Assembly: GCA_002319075.1 (NCBI GenBank) | Contig: NVQB01000001.1 | Span: 2,046,001-2,110,000, forward strand | From: Sphingobacteriaceae bacterium | Lineage (GTDB): Bacteria > Bacteroidota > Bacteroidia > B-17B0 > Aurantibacillaceae | DNA: 64,000 bases | Direction of reading: 5' to 3' | In this document: in pieces, positions 24,337 through 33,298 of the stretch | How the letters are laid out: each line of letters begins with the position of its first letter | Numbering within the stretch: position 1 is the first letter of the stretch | The notes under the pieces: generated by a model | Database searches by the model: none | The model's input: the letters and a program-made list of their open reading frames with translations, nothing else | What the model was told of the DNA's origin: nothing | Translations under genes and position numbers: made by a program

Positions 24337-25992
24337 TTATTCTCTTATAATTTTCTTCGCAACAGAAACACCATCTTTTTGAGTAATCATAAGGTTGTAA
24401 ACCCCAGGTTTAAACTCGGCCAAAGATAGTTCAACTTCAAAATCCTTTACAACCGAACTAAAAATAATTTTCCCAAGCACATCACTTATACTAACGGTAG
24501 CAGGTTTGTCGCTTTCTTCCATCTTAACGATAAATTTATCAGAAAAAGGATTTGGAAAAATACTTAAGGGAAATTCTTCTTCATCAAGATCAGCTATGGA
24601 TGTAAAAGGACCTTCTGTTCCCCACTTTGCCATAAAACCTCCTACGCTACCCGTAGGCACGCTAAATTGTGAGGAACCGTAATCCATGTTTTCAGTGAAA
24701 ACACCTCCTGTGTAAATGTTTCCAAAAGCATCGGCAGTAAGGCTGAAGGGAATGTCATTACTAAGTCCTCCTTTTTGATCTGCCCATTGAAAATTGCCAA
24801 GAGTGTCCATTTCTGTCAGAAATATGTCGGCACCGCCACCAGGATAAAATGTTTCTGTACCTATCGTAAACATATTATCAAAATAACCCGTCATGTAAAT
24901 GTTGTCGGTACCATTAATAGCTAAACAGCCCGCTCTTCTGAAACTCCCCAGAGAATTGAACATCCTTGCAAATTCCAATGTGCCACTGGTTCCATTATTT
25001 TTTGCGTAAAATATATTCACAAAGCCCTGAGTACTAAAAGTGGTACTTCCTGAAGTAAAGGTGCCTCCAAAATTTCCTAGCGAATAAACGTCGCCGTGCG
25101 TATCTACCACTAAACCTAAACTCTCGTCGTACCCCGTGCTTGCCATGTGCTGAGCCCATACTACATTTCCAGCAGTAGGTTCTAAAGAGCATAAAAAAAG
25201 GTCCCTGGCACTCACTGCATTAAAATTATCATTTCCCAAAGTTGTACTCACTGAAAACGTGCCTGAAATAAATAGCCTTTCATTCGCAGCCACGGCAATA
25301 GTAGATGCTCCTTCGTCATAAGTTCCTCCGAGTTGTGTGGCCCATACAACACTTCCGTTTGCCGTGTCAGCCTTAATAACAAAAGCATCACTTAAGCCGT
25401 TAGACTGCATAAGCGCACCACCGAAATCAAAATCAATTTCAAATCCTCCGCTCACATACAAATATCCTGAAGGACTCAAAACAATGCCGGAAGCACCATC
25501 ATTGCCGGTTCCTCCAACATTATAAGCCCAAAGTACATCCCCTTTACCATTCATCTTCATAATAAAACCATCATAGCCGCCAGAACAGTATAAGGTAATA
25601 TTGCCAAAAGTAGCTACACCACTAAAAGAGCCCGATAAATAAAGATTGCCATTTGCATCACACACCATACCGCTAACCATATGGTAAGTGCCCCCGGTAA
25701 TTATTTTGTTCCAGAGATAGTGCCCAGATGGTTTTGTCTTATAAATACAAAAATCTCTATATCCACCACCGGCAAGGCTTTGTGTGCCTATGGACATTTT
25801 TTGCGCAAAACTAATAGCGGTGTACAAGTTGCCCTGCTTATCAGTGGTCATAGCCATAGGATAAGTATCATACAGACCCTGCATTTGTTTAGTCCACTGA
25901 ATAGGTGGGGCTTGCGCGTTGAAATTAAAAGAAATAAAAAAACAGATACCTAAAATGGAAATACATTTCTTAAAGAGGGGGTTTGTGATCAT
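24337..25992 (-). CDS. T9SS-sorted SBBP-repeat (beta-propeller) surface protein
   Basis: The ATG at 25992 (MITNPLF...) gives a normal signal peptide ending NFNAQ; an upstream start would add 17 basic residues. About eight repeats of 45-55 residues follow, each with a G-D-GNIY/LY-SG-F core (e.g. DANGNLYLSGSFSG, VAANERLFISGTFS), the SBBP beta-propeller type. The end is a type A T9SS sorting domain with SIFPNPFSDKF and GVYNLMITQKDG, finishing in basic residues (VAKKIIRE). A secreted or surface-attached protein is predicted; the ligand is unknown. Confidence 0.88.
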   Translation of the reverse strand: MITNPLFKKCISILGICFFISFNFNAQAPPIQWTKQMQGLYDTYPMAMTTDKQGNLYTAISFAQKMSIGTQSLAGGGYRDFCIYKTKPSGHYLWNKIITGGTYHMVSGMVCDANGNLYLSGSFSGVATFGNITLYCSGGYDGFIMKMNGKGDVLWAYNVGGTGNDGASGIVLSPSGYLYVSGGFEIDFDFGGALMQSNGLSDAFVIKADTANGSVVWATQLGGTYDEGASTIAVAANERLFISGTFSVSTTLGNDNFNAVSARDLFLCSLEPTAGNVVWAQHMASTGYDESLGLVVDTHGDVYSLGNFGGTFTSGSTTFSTQGFVNIFYAKNNGTSGTLEFARMFNSLGSFRRAGCLAINGTDNIYMTGYFDNMFTIGTETFYPGGGADIFLTEMDTLGNFQWADQKGGLSNDIPFSLTADAFGNIYTGGVFTENMDYGSSQFSVPTGSVGGFMAKWGTEGPFTSIADLDEEEFPLSIFPNPFSDKFIVKMEESDKPATVSISDVLGKIIFSSVVKDFEVELSLAEFKPGVYNLMITQKDGVSVAKKIIRE

Positions 25993-26076
25993 AGCTTTGG
26001 GTTTTGACTTACGAAAATACAAAAAATAGAATTTTATATTCAAGACTTCACTAAATAGAATGCTTTGAAATGACTC

Positions 26077-26763
26077 TCAAAAAGTTCGTTCCATCAAACT
26101 GTAGCCATTCCCATGCAAATTACTGAGTTCTACCTTTGCATCGGAGGCCAGATGCTTGCGAAGCTTTAAAATGTAAACATCCATGCTGCGACCGGTAAAA
26201 TAAGTATCTTCTTTCCAAATCTCCTTTAAAGCATGTTCGCGCAACAGAATATCGTTTTTATGCTGACATAATAAATTAAGCAAAGCAGATTCTTTTGGCG
26301 AAAGTTTTATTTCCGAATCAGGAGTTTTTAAAGACCTCAACCTTGCGTTAAATTTGAAATGACCGATCTCGTGCTGAAATTCTTCGTTGTTGAGCTGGTG
26401 TGTCTTACGGTTTAGAATAACCCGAATCTTTAATAGAAGCACCTCCGAATCAAAAGGTTTTACAATATAATCGTCAGCACCCAGTTTATAGCCTTTAATC
26501 ATGTCTTCGCGCATACTGCGTGCGGTTAAAAAAATGACGGGAATAGTTTTATCAACTTGCTTTATTTCAGAGGTTAAAGTAAATCCGTCTTTCTTCGGCA
26601 TCATGATATCGATAATACAAAGATCGAACTTTCCATTCCTAAAGGCTTCTAGTCCGTCCTCGCCGTTCATGCAAAGTTCCACAACAAAGCCATTCATCTT
26701 CAGGTAATCTTTCAATACCGAAGCAAAATTCTTTTCGTCTTCAACTAATAATATGCTATACAT
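26077..26763 (-). CDS. OmpR/PhoB-type response regulator
   Basis: The 228-residue protein has a receiver domain with the acidic pair Glu 8/Asp 9, phospho-acceptor Asp 52 in CIIDIMMP, and the KPF Lys motif. The C-terminal winged helix includes LSPKESALLNLLCQHKNDILLRE and SMDVYILKLRKHL. It follows the histidine kinase gene on the same strand, 72 bp downstream, so they form a two-component pair resembling RprY/RprX of Bacteroides. Target genes are unknown, but the divergent T9SS gene is a candidate. Confidence 0.93.
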   Translation of the reverse strand: MYSILLVEDEKNFASVLKDYLKMNGFVVELCMNGEDGLEAFRNGKFDLCIIDIMMPKKDGFTLTSEIKQVDKTIPVIFLTARSMREDMIKGYKLGADDYIVKPFDSEVLLLKIRVILNRKTHQLNNEEFQHEIGHFKFNARLRSLKTPDSEIKLSPKESALLNLLCQHKNDILLREHALKEIWKEDTYFTGRSMDVYILKLRKHLASDAKVELSNLHGNGYSLMERTF

Positions 26764-26835
26764 TTTAAAACTTATCTCTACCTGAACACTAAAAACTATT
26801 GACTATCTGCTATAAACTATTGACTATAAACCCTG

Positions 26836-28398
26836 CTAACTGCTAGTTAACACTAAAACAAACTCACTACCCGCTCCTAATTCGCTCCTCACTTCTACCC
26901 TGCCTCCATGCGCTTCCACAATCGACTTCACGTAACTCAATCCCAAACCAAATCCCTTCACATCATGAAGATTTCCACCCTGCACGCGATAAAATTTTTC
27001 AAATATTTTTCTTTGTTTATCTGCGTCAATTCCAATACCGTTATCCCTAAATTGAATTGTGATTTTTCCACTTTCTTTCTTCCCGCTAATTTTTAGCTCG
27101 CTTCTTTCTCCCGAATATTTTAAAGCGTTATCCAAAAGATTACTGAAAACCGTTTTTAAATGGCGCTCGTCCGCCCACACCTTTAAATCCTGATGGATGT
27201 CTACAGTTATTTCTGCATTCTGTTCGATAATTTGCAGGCGATGGTCTAAAATAACACTTTCTAATAGCGCTTTAACAGCTATCTGTTTTTTATCCAGTTG
27301 AATTTCTCCCTTATCCAAAACGGCCGTCTGTAACACCCGCTCTACATGGCCATTCAATTTTTTATTCTCTTCTTTTAAAATACGCATATAATCTTTAAAC
27401 TTTTCTTCATTATTTTTTATAAGCGGGTTGCCAATGGCGTCAAGTGCCAAAGAGATTGTGGCTATGGGTGTTTTTAATTCATGTGTGATATTATTTACGA
27501 AATCATTTTTAATATCGCTCAGCTTTTTCTGCGCCAGTATAATCTTTATAACGTAAAAAAACACCAATATGATAATTAAAGAAAATGCCAGCGATAAAAG
27601 CAAACTGCCTCGCATATGCGCCATCAGATAGTCGTCGAGCTTCGGAAACTGGAGAAATAAGAATTCGCCTGTGTAAATAACGCGTTTGGAAGAGAGGTCT
27701 CGTGCAAAAGTTTTAAACTGTTCCGCATATCCTTTAGATTGTGCTAATATCTTTTTCCCGGGTGCGAGATTTTGCATAGAAAACTCAAAAGGAAGGAAAA
27801 TACCTTTGTTGCTCAAAGTCTTTTTTATAAGCGCTTGAACCGTATCCGGACTTTCCTCATCAAGATCAATAACTCTTATCTCATTAAGCATCTTGTTCAT
27901 AAGGGATAAAATTCGGGCAGAGTCAGTCAGATCTTTTGAGGCATTGGCACCTAAAGTCCTGCTAACAAGATTTTCTTTAACCGTTGCCTTTGTTCCACCT
28001 AATTGAATATTTATCGCAGTTCCTTTGATCTCAATAGAATTACTTTTCCCGGTGCTTGAATTAAAGATCTTTGAGGATTTTAGGCTTGCGACTTGCTCAT
28101 GAAATGTTTTGATAGCGTCTTCTTTTTCGGTAATAATGGTGATTTTGTGAGATGGCGTTTTGGCAATGGTATCGCCATTCTGAATAAAATAGGTCATTTT
28201 TAATGACTGAAGATCTTTGCGCTCTTTAAATTTTGTATCCAGCTCTTCCAAAGCAGCATAAATACTCCGGTTAAATTCTTCTTTCTTTTGAAGGTAAAAA
28301 TTCCTGATCCAGTAACCCTGCAGCCCAATAATAAAAAGTACACAAGTACTTAGCAGAACAAAAATAATTTTATAGGCTCTTGAATTCATGCGTTTCAA
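26836..28398 (-). CDS. Sensor histidine kinase (RprX-like)
   Basis: The 520-residue protein has two transmembrane helices (about 12-32 and 264-288) flanking a periplasmic sensor of about 230 residues without a known domain. A HisKA dimerisation domain follows with the phospho-His in NITHELKTP (His 306), then a HATPase_c domain with the N box (FSNLLDNALKYSG), the G1 box RDNGIGID and the G2 box GFGLGLSYVKSIV. It phosphorylates the response regulator encoded just downstream. The signal is unknown. Confidence 0.93.
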   Translation of the reverse strand: MKRMNSRAYKIIFVLLSTCVLFIIGLQGYWIRNFYLQKKEEFNRSIYAALEELDTKFKERKDLQSLKMTYFIQNGDTIAKTPSHKITIITEKEDAIKTFHEQVASLKSSKIFNSSTGKSNSIEIKGTAINIQLGGTKATVKENLVSRTLGANASKDLTDSARILSLMNKMLNEIRVIDLDEESPDTVQALIKKTLSNKGIFLPFEFSMQNLAPGKKILAQSKGYAEQFKTFARDLSSKRVIYTGEFLFLQFPKLDDYLMAHMRGSLLLSLAFSLIIILVFFYVIKIILAQKKLSDIKNDFVNNITHELKTPIATISLALDAIGNPLIKNNEEKFKDYMRILKEENKKLNGHVERVLQTAVLDKGEIQLDKKQIAVKALLESVILDHRLQIIEQNAEITVDIHQDLKVWADERHLKTVFSNLLDNALKYSGERSELKISGKKESGKITIQFRDNGIGIDADKQRKIFEKFYRVQGGNLHDVKGFGLGLSYVKSIVEAHGGRVEVRSELGAGSEFVLVLTSS

Positions 28399-28490
28399 AT
28401 GTAACCAGTATTTCTTTGGCTCTTTTCAACTTTAACTTTTCGTTAACAGGGTTTAACCGGAGATTAACCTGATTGCAGAACCACTGTCTC

Positions 28491-28498
28491 TAACTTTG
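28491..28498 (+). promoter_or_regulatory. -7 box upstream of the 28524 gene
   Basis: TAACTTTG fits TAnnTTTG and lies 25 bp before the ATG, in the divergent gap with the histidine kinase gene. An upstream TTG at 28473 is closer than the usual spacing. Confidence 0.5.
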
Positions 28499-28523
28499 CT
28501 GTGTAATTTAAACTCCAGATTTT

Positions 28524-29378
28524 ATGAAAACAACATCTAAAGTATCAAAACCTGCCTCATGCATTTTAGCGATTTTATTTCTAAGCGTGAACCTGGTAAC
28601 TGCGCAGCAAAGTGCAAACAAAAAAACAACAGTGCGTATAGTAAAGAAAGAAATAATTAATGGCGTAGAAAAAACAAGAGACAGCACTTATACCGTGGAA
28701 GGTGCCGTTAACCTCACTACCATTGACGCCTTGAGTGAGCTGTCAGAAGAAGAGTTCAAGACCCCTGAAGAAGGAGAGATTGTGATTTCAACCAAAAAAG
28801 AAAACGGTCTTACTATTTTAACAGAAAAGGATGACAAGGTAGTAATTGTTACCGATCTGGGGAGCGATGCCCAAATGATTGAAGTGGATAAAGAGAAAAT
28901 GCTGCTGGACGACCAGGTACAAAGGGCCTTAAAAGCAGCCAACCTCAATGATAAGCCGGTAAGCGCATATAAAATAATGCAATTTAGAGATACTCCAAAA
29001 ACAACCGGTGAAAAGATTAAACATGAGAAAATTATTTTTATAACCACTGTTAAACTGAGCGAACTCAATGAAAAAGAAGCCAAACAGTTGACCAAAGGAG
29101 GCGACTTGAAGGATCAAAATCTGAACGTAAAAGATCTGCATTTTTATCCCAATCCTACGAATGGAAAATTTAATTTGAAATTTGAATTGGCAGACAAGGG
29201 AAATACAGAGATTACAATTTTAAATGGCGAAGGAATATTAGTTTACAATGAGGAGCTGAAAAACTTTAGCGGCATTTACGACAAGGAAATTGATCTCAGC
29301 AAAAATCCCAAAGGAATTTACTTTGTGAAGATCAGGCAGGGAAATCATTCTCAGCTCAAAAAACTAATTCTCAACTAA
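28524..29378 (+). CDS. T9SS-sorted exported protein, possible two-component target
   Basis: A signal peptide (about 1-27, ending VTAQQ) is followed by a Lys/Glu/Thr-rich beta-type region with repeats of VRIVKKEIINGVEKTRDSTYT character. A sorting domain ends the protein (DLHFYPNPTNGKFNLKF, NPKGIYFVKIRQGN). The protein is unrelated to known enzymes. Its gene is transcribed divergently from the kinase/regulator pair across 125 bp, an arrangement that often marks the regulated target; this is inference. Confidence 0.8.
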   Translation: MKTTSKVSKPASCILAILFLSVNLVTAQQSANKKTTVRIVKKEIINGVEKTRDSTYTVEGAVNLTTIDALSELSEEEFKTPEEGEIVISTKKENGLTILTEKDDKVVIVTDLGSDAQMIEVDKEKMLLDDQVQRALKAANLNDKPVSAYKIMQFRDTPKTTGEKIKHEKIIFITTVKLSELNEKEAKQLTKGGDLKDQNLNVKDLHFYPNPTNGKFNLKFELADKGNTEITILNGEGILVYNEELKNFSGIYDKEIDLSKNPKGIYFVKIRQGNHSQLKKLILN

Positions 29379-29557
29379 ATCGTTTTAAATTTCTTTCGTG
29401 CTAACATGTGCTGCATCAAGCATTGCGGCCCCTTTTCAGTACTGCTAAAAAACAACAGTTTTTGTTAAAAAAGTTAAATTAAGGTTGTTTCATGTAACAA
29501 TAAGAGGAACTTTACGTCTTCTATAAAAACCTAAAAAAACAAACTAAAACAAATACC

Positions 29558-31378
29558 ATGAAATCAAAACTTTTACTTGCAATTACGGCAGGCTTCCTTT
29601 TTTGTTCCACCCAACAAAAAGCGCAGGTCAGCAATTATTCATTCACCCAAACTTTAAGCACTTACGGCTCTGCTAATACCGGAAGTCTTGTAGGTCTGGC
29701 TATTCAGGATGACGACGTAGCTACTGTTTCCCTGCCCTTCAGCTTTACTTACGATGGCACCGCATACTCTTCTATAAACGTTTGCAGTAACGGTTACTTC
29801 AGTTTTAATACGCTTACAGGAGATGAGTATTTTGCAATCCAGACTTCTACAACTTCCAATGTAATTTCTCCTTTTGGTAATGATTTATACAAAGGAATGT
29901 TTATTAACGTTGACATGACGGCAGGTAGCGCGACTCTTACAAACGTAAGCTCCACTGCGGGATTAGCGGTGGGAACTATATTTGAAGATTTTTTTGGAGA
30001 CTTTAGTTCAAATCCAACTATTGTATCTATAACCGGAAATACAATCGTTTTGAACCAACCTGCACTTTTTACTAACACAGCTTATCCAATGGTTAGTACG
30101 CACGGAACTATAAAACAAAGCGTGAGTGGAATTTCTCCGAACCGTATCTGCGAATTTGAATTTGCCAATTTCTCAAGGTATTTCGAACCCGATGAAATAC
30201 TTAACTTTAAACTACGCCTTTATGAAACGTCGAATAAAATAGAGGCTTTATATGGTCCTATGACTGTTGCTCCTGATTATATTCCGTCTGAGGTTGGATT
30301 AAAAGGTGCCAGCAATACAGATTACAACTCACGTTTAGTGAATGCTTCTGTTAATACCTGGAGCAACTCCAGCGCTTCAACAAGTATTACTGACTTTTGC
30401 GACTTTGACAACACTATCTTCCCGGCATCTGGTCAATCTTACATGTGGACTCCTGTAAGCTGCACAGTTCCTGTATTAGCTGTTAGTGCTACTAATTCTG
30501 TAGCCTGCGCAGGTGTATCTGTTGTTTTAACTGCAACTGGTGCTACTACTTACTCATGGTCTAATGGCCCTGCTACAGCTCAACAAACTGTTACTCCTTC
30601 TGCTACTACTGTTTACACTTTAACCGGGGCTAATACAACTTGTACATCATCTATCACTTATACACAGGTAGTAGCTGCTACTCCAACACTAACAATCGCT
30701 TCAAGCAGCTCAGTTAGTTGCGCAGGTCAATCTGCTACGCTTACTGCCAACGGTGCAACAAGTTATTCCTGGAATGCCATTGCAAGCGCATCTCAAAATA
30801 TTGTATCTCCAACTGTAACAACCACCTATAGCTTAACCGGTTCTAATGGAACTTGTACTGCCAATACAAGCTTCACTCAAACCGTTGTGGCATACCCGGT
30901 TCTAACGGTTGCAATCACACCTACAGTTATTTGTGTGGGTAATTCCGCAACAGTTACAGTGTCTGGTGCTACAACTTATTCATTTAATAATGTAGCAGGA
31001 ACTTCTTCTACGGTAATTACTCCGAGCGCCACTGCAACATACACTATAGCAGGTGCTAACGGTGCTTGTGCTACCACAAAAACTTTAACACAAACAGTTT
31101 TAACTGATTGTGCTACTGGAATTAAAGAAGCAAGTCTTGAAAGTGTTGGTATTTCTGCTTATCCAAATCCTTTTGGTTCAGCATTAAACATTAAAAATGC
31201 TTCTGAAAACGAATTAAACGTTTCTATTTCTGACGCTCTTGGAAAAGTAATTTACAGCGCTAAACTAAAAGGTCAATCTGTTGAAACTATTTCAGGAGAA
31301 TCTTTAAACAGCGGTCTATACTTTATCTCTGTCCAAGGAACTAATGGATCTATCACTAAAAAATTAATCAAACAATAG
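29558..31378 (+). CDS. T9SS adhesin-like protein with three Ig-like Cys repeats
   Basis: A signal peptide ending KAQ is followed by a lectin-like or galactose-binding-like beta domain (about 25-300, with SINVCSNGYFSFN). From about residue 305 to 530 come three repeats of about 75 residues, each starting with a V-AC-G-S-LTA-GATTYSW core, i.e. Ig-like folds with a Cys pair. A sorting domain ends it (ISAYPNPFGSALNI, SGLYFISVQG). Codon usage is very Thr/Ala-rich, typical of surface adhesins. The repeats could recombine and vary in number. Confidence 0.85.
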   Translation: MKSKLLLAITAGFLFCSTQQKAQVSNYSFTQTLSTYGSANTGSLVGLAIQDDDVATVSLPFSFTYDGTAYSSINVCSNGYFSFNTLTGDEYFAIQTSTTSNVISPFGNDLYKGMFINVDMTAGSATLTNVSSTAGLAVGTIFEDFFGDFSSNPTIVSITGNTIVLNQPALFTNTAYPMVSTHGTIKQSVSGISPNRICEFEFANFSRYFEPDEILNFKLRLYETSNKIEALYGPMTVAPDYIPSEVGLKGASNTDYNSRLVNASVNTWSNSSASTSITDFCDFDNTIFPASGQSYMWTPVSCTVPVLAVSATNSVACAGVSVVLTATGATTYSWSNGPATAQQTVTPSATTVYTLTGANTTCTSSITYTQVVAATPTLTIASSSSVSCAGQSATLTANGATSYSWNAIASASQNIVSPTVTTTYSLTGSNGTCTANTSFTQTVVAYPVLTVAITPTVICVGNSATVTVSGATTYSFNNVAGTSSTVITPSATATYTIAGANGACATTKTLTQTVLTDCATGIKEASLESVGISAYPNPFGSALNIKNASENELNVSISDALGKVIYSAKLKGQSVETISGESLNSGLYFISVQGTNGSITKKLIKQ

Positions 31379-31393
31379 TACTCTCTTTTAACT

Positions 31394-31429
31394 AAAAAAC
31401 CCCGGTGGAAAATTCCACCGGGGTTTTTT
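31394..31429. terminator. Terminator after the adhesin gene
   Basis: AAAAAACCCCGGTGGAA and its perfect complement form a 17-bp stem with a 2-nt gap. The A and T tails make it work for both strands, so it may also terminate readthrough from the kbl side. Confidence 0.88.
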
Positions 31430-31485
31430 ATTTTCTTTTATGATGCTTAAGCTCTTTAATGCATGAACGTCAATCGTACCGCAAA

Positions 31486-31811
31486 GATGTCACATCGAGC
31501 GTAGTCGAGATGTCACATCGAGCGTAGTCGAGATGTCACATCGAGCGTAGTCGAGATGTCACATCGAGCGTAGTCGAGATGTCACATCGAGCGTAGTCGA
31601 GATGTCACATCGAGCGTAGTCGAGATGTCACATCGAGCGTAGTCGAAATGTCACATCGAGCGTAGTCGAAATGTCACATCGAGCGTAGTCGAAATGCCAC
31701 ATCGAGCGTAGTCGAAATGTCACATCGAGCGTAGTCGAAATGTCACATCGAGCGTAGTCGAAATGTCACATCGAGCGTAGTCGAGATGCCACATCGAGCG
31801 TAGTCGAGATG
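31486..31811. repeat. Tandem repeat, 23 bp x 14
   Basis: Fourteen exact-period copies of a 23-bp unit with core TCGAGCGTAGTCGA, followed by GATGTCACA or AATGTCACA. Units differ almost only at G/A of GAGATG against GAAATG and one T/C change. The unit contains TCGA...TCGA, so single strands can fold. No spacers are present, hence not CRISPR. The unit resembles the dispersed TCGAGCG-AGTCGA repeats common in Bacteroidota intergenic regions, here expanded in tandem. It fills most of the gap between the adhesin and kbl genes. Confidence 0.95.
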
Positions 31812-31903
31812 GTGCACCAAAATCCAGGAAGTTGTTCTCGGTTACGCTCGAAGTGCCAACTGCTTTAGATTTTTTCTCAAGCCCGTGTCGTTATTAACGC
31901 CTC

Positions 31904-33091
31904 CTACTTGATCACTCCCAACTCTTTGCCCACTTTTGTAAAAGCAGCAATCGCTTTGTCTAAATGTTCTTTCTCATGTGCCGCGCTTAATTGTACACGA
32001 ATACGGGCTTTGTCTTTTGGAACTACCGGAAAGAAAAATCCGATCACATAAATGCCTTCTGCTAACAATTTGTCTGCAAAGGTTTGAGATAACTTTGCGT
32101 CGTATAACATCACAGGAACAATAGCACTATCTCCTTCACGAATATCCAATCCCGCTTCTTTTATCCCTTTTTTGAAATAATTAATGTTCCACTCTAATTT
32201 ATCGCGCAGGGTAGTTGCTTCCGAAAGCATATCAAATACAGCAATGCTGGCACCTACAATAACTGGTGACAAAGAATTGCTAAATAAATAAGGACGCGAA
32301 CGCTGACGTAAAATTTCGATGATTTCTTTTTTAGCACTTGTAAACCCGCCCATAGCACCGCCTAAGGCTTTTCCAAGAGTTCCGGTAATTATGTCTACGC
32401 GATTCATTACATTCCTGTATTCAATAGTACCTCTGCCTGTTTTACCTATAAAGCCAGTTGCGTGACTTTCATCTACCATTACAAGGGCATTGTATTTATC
32501 AGCCAGATCACAAATTTTATCCAAAGGGGCTACGAAGCCATCCATACTGAACACACCGTCTGTCACAATAATACGGTGACGTTGTGCCTGTGATTTAATC
32601 AACTGTTCTTCGAGATCAGCCATATCACAATTCTTATAACGGTAACGTTGCGCTTTACACAAACGTACACCATCAATAATACTGGCGTGATTTAACTCGT
32701 CACTAATAATAGCGTCCTGCTCATCAAACAACGGTTCAAAAACCCCACCGTTAGCATCAAATGCAGCTGCATACAAAATAGTATCTTCTGTTCCTAAAAA
32801 TTTGGAGATCTTTTGTTCTAAAGTTTTATGAATGTCTTGCGTTCCGCAAATGAAGCGCACGCTGCTCATACCAAAGCCATGAGAGTCTAACGCTTTTTTT
32901 GCGCCCTCAATAACTTTTGGATGACTGGAAAGTCCTAAATAGTTATTTGCACAAAAAATAACAACATCTTTTCCGTTTACTTTTACAACCGCATCCATAG
33001 GTGTGGTTATAACACGTTCGCGTTTAAATAAACCGTTGCTTTCTATTTCTGATAAAGTTGTTTGAAGTTGTTCTTTTAGCTGGCCGTACAT
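31904..33091 (-). CDS. kbl: Glycine C-acetyltransferase (2-amino-3-ketobutyrate CoA ligase)
   Basis: The 395-residue protein belongs to the alpha-oxoamine synthase PLP family and matches Kbl in length and motifs: CANNYLGLSSHP, GFGMSSVRFICGTQDIHK (active-site region), VDESHATG at 206-213, and the PLP Lys 241 in TGTLGKALGG. It cleaves 2-amino-3-oxobutyrate with CoA to glycine and acetyl-CoA, the second step of threonine degradation. No threonine dehydrogenase gene is adjacent. The product glycine could feed the cleavage system encoded elsewhere in the window. Confidence 0.95.
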   Translation of the reverse strand: MYGQLKEQLQTTLSEIESNGLFKRERVITTPMDAVVKVNGKDVVIFCANNYLGLSSHPKVIEGAKKALDSHGFGMSSVRFICGTQDIHKTLEQKISKFLGTEDTILYAAAFDANGGVFEPLFDEQDAIISDELNHASIIDGVRLCKAQRYRYKNCDMADLEEQLIKSQAQRHRIIVTDGVFSMDGFVAPLDKICDLADKYNALVMVDESHATGFIGKTGRGTIEYRNVMNRVDIITGTLGKALGGAMGGFTSAKKEIIEILRQRSRPYLFSNSLSPVIVGASIAVFDMLSEATTLRDKLEWNINYFKKGIKEAGLDIREGDSAIVPVMLYDAKLSQTFADKLLAEGIYVIGFFFPVVPKDKARIRVQLSAAHEKEHLDKAIAAFTKVGKELGVIK

Positions 33092-33108
33092 AATTTAATA
33101 TTTTCGCG

Positions 33109-33116
33109 CAAAGATA
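33109..33116 (-). promoter_or_regulatory. -7 box of kbl
   Basis: On the minus strand TATCTTTG matches TAnnTTTG, 18 bp upstream of the kbl ATG. Confidence 0.55.
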
Positions 33117-33298
33117 AATTCTATTTGACAATATTGGTAATATTTACAACTGAATACTGCCTCCGGATTTCACTTTCACAAATGGTTTTCCAGATTTTGG
33201 GGCCTTTTTTTGGCAAACACACTGATAATTGGGTAATTGTGTTAATTCGAGGTAAAAGGTTTTTCGAAAAGCCACAGGATTCCTATCTTTACGGGGTT

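Noticed and set aside
31486-31811. CRISPR array
   Set aside because: The 23-bp units are directly adjacent with no spacers, and no cas genes are in the window.
33125-33298. N-terminal extension of the LamG/T9SS protein
   Set aside because: The added 58 residues precede a perfect signal peptide and overlap the kbl promoter region.
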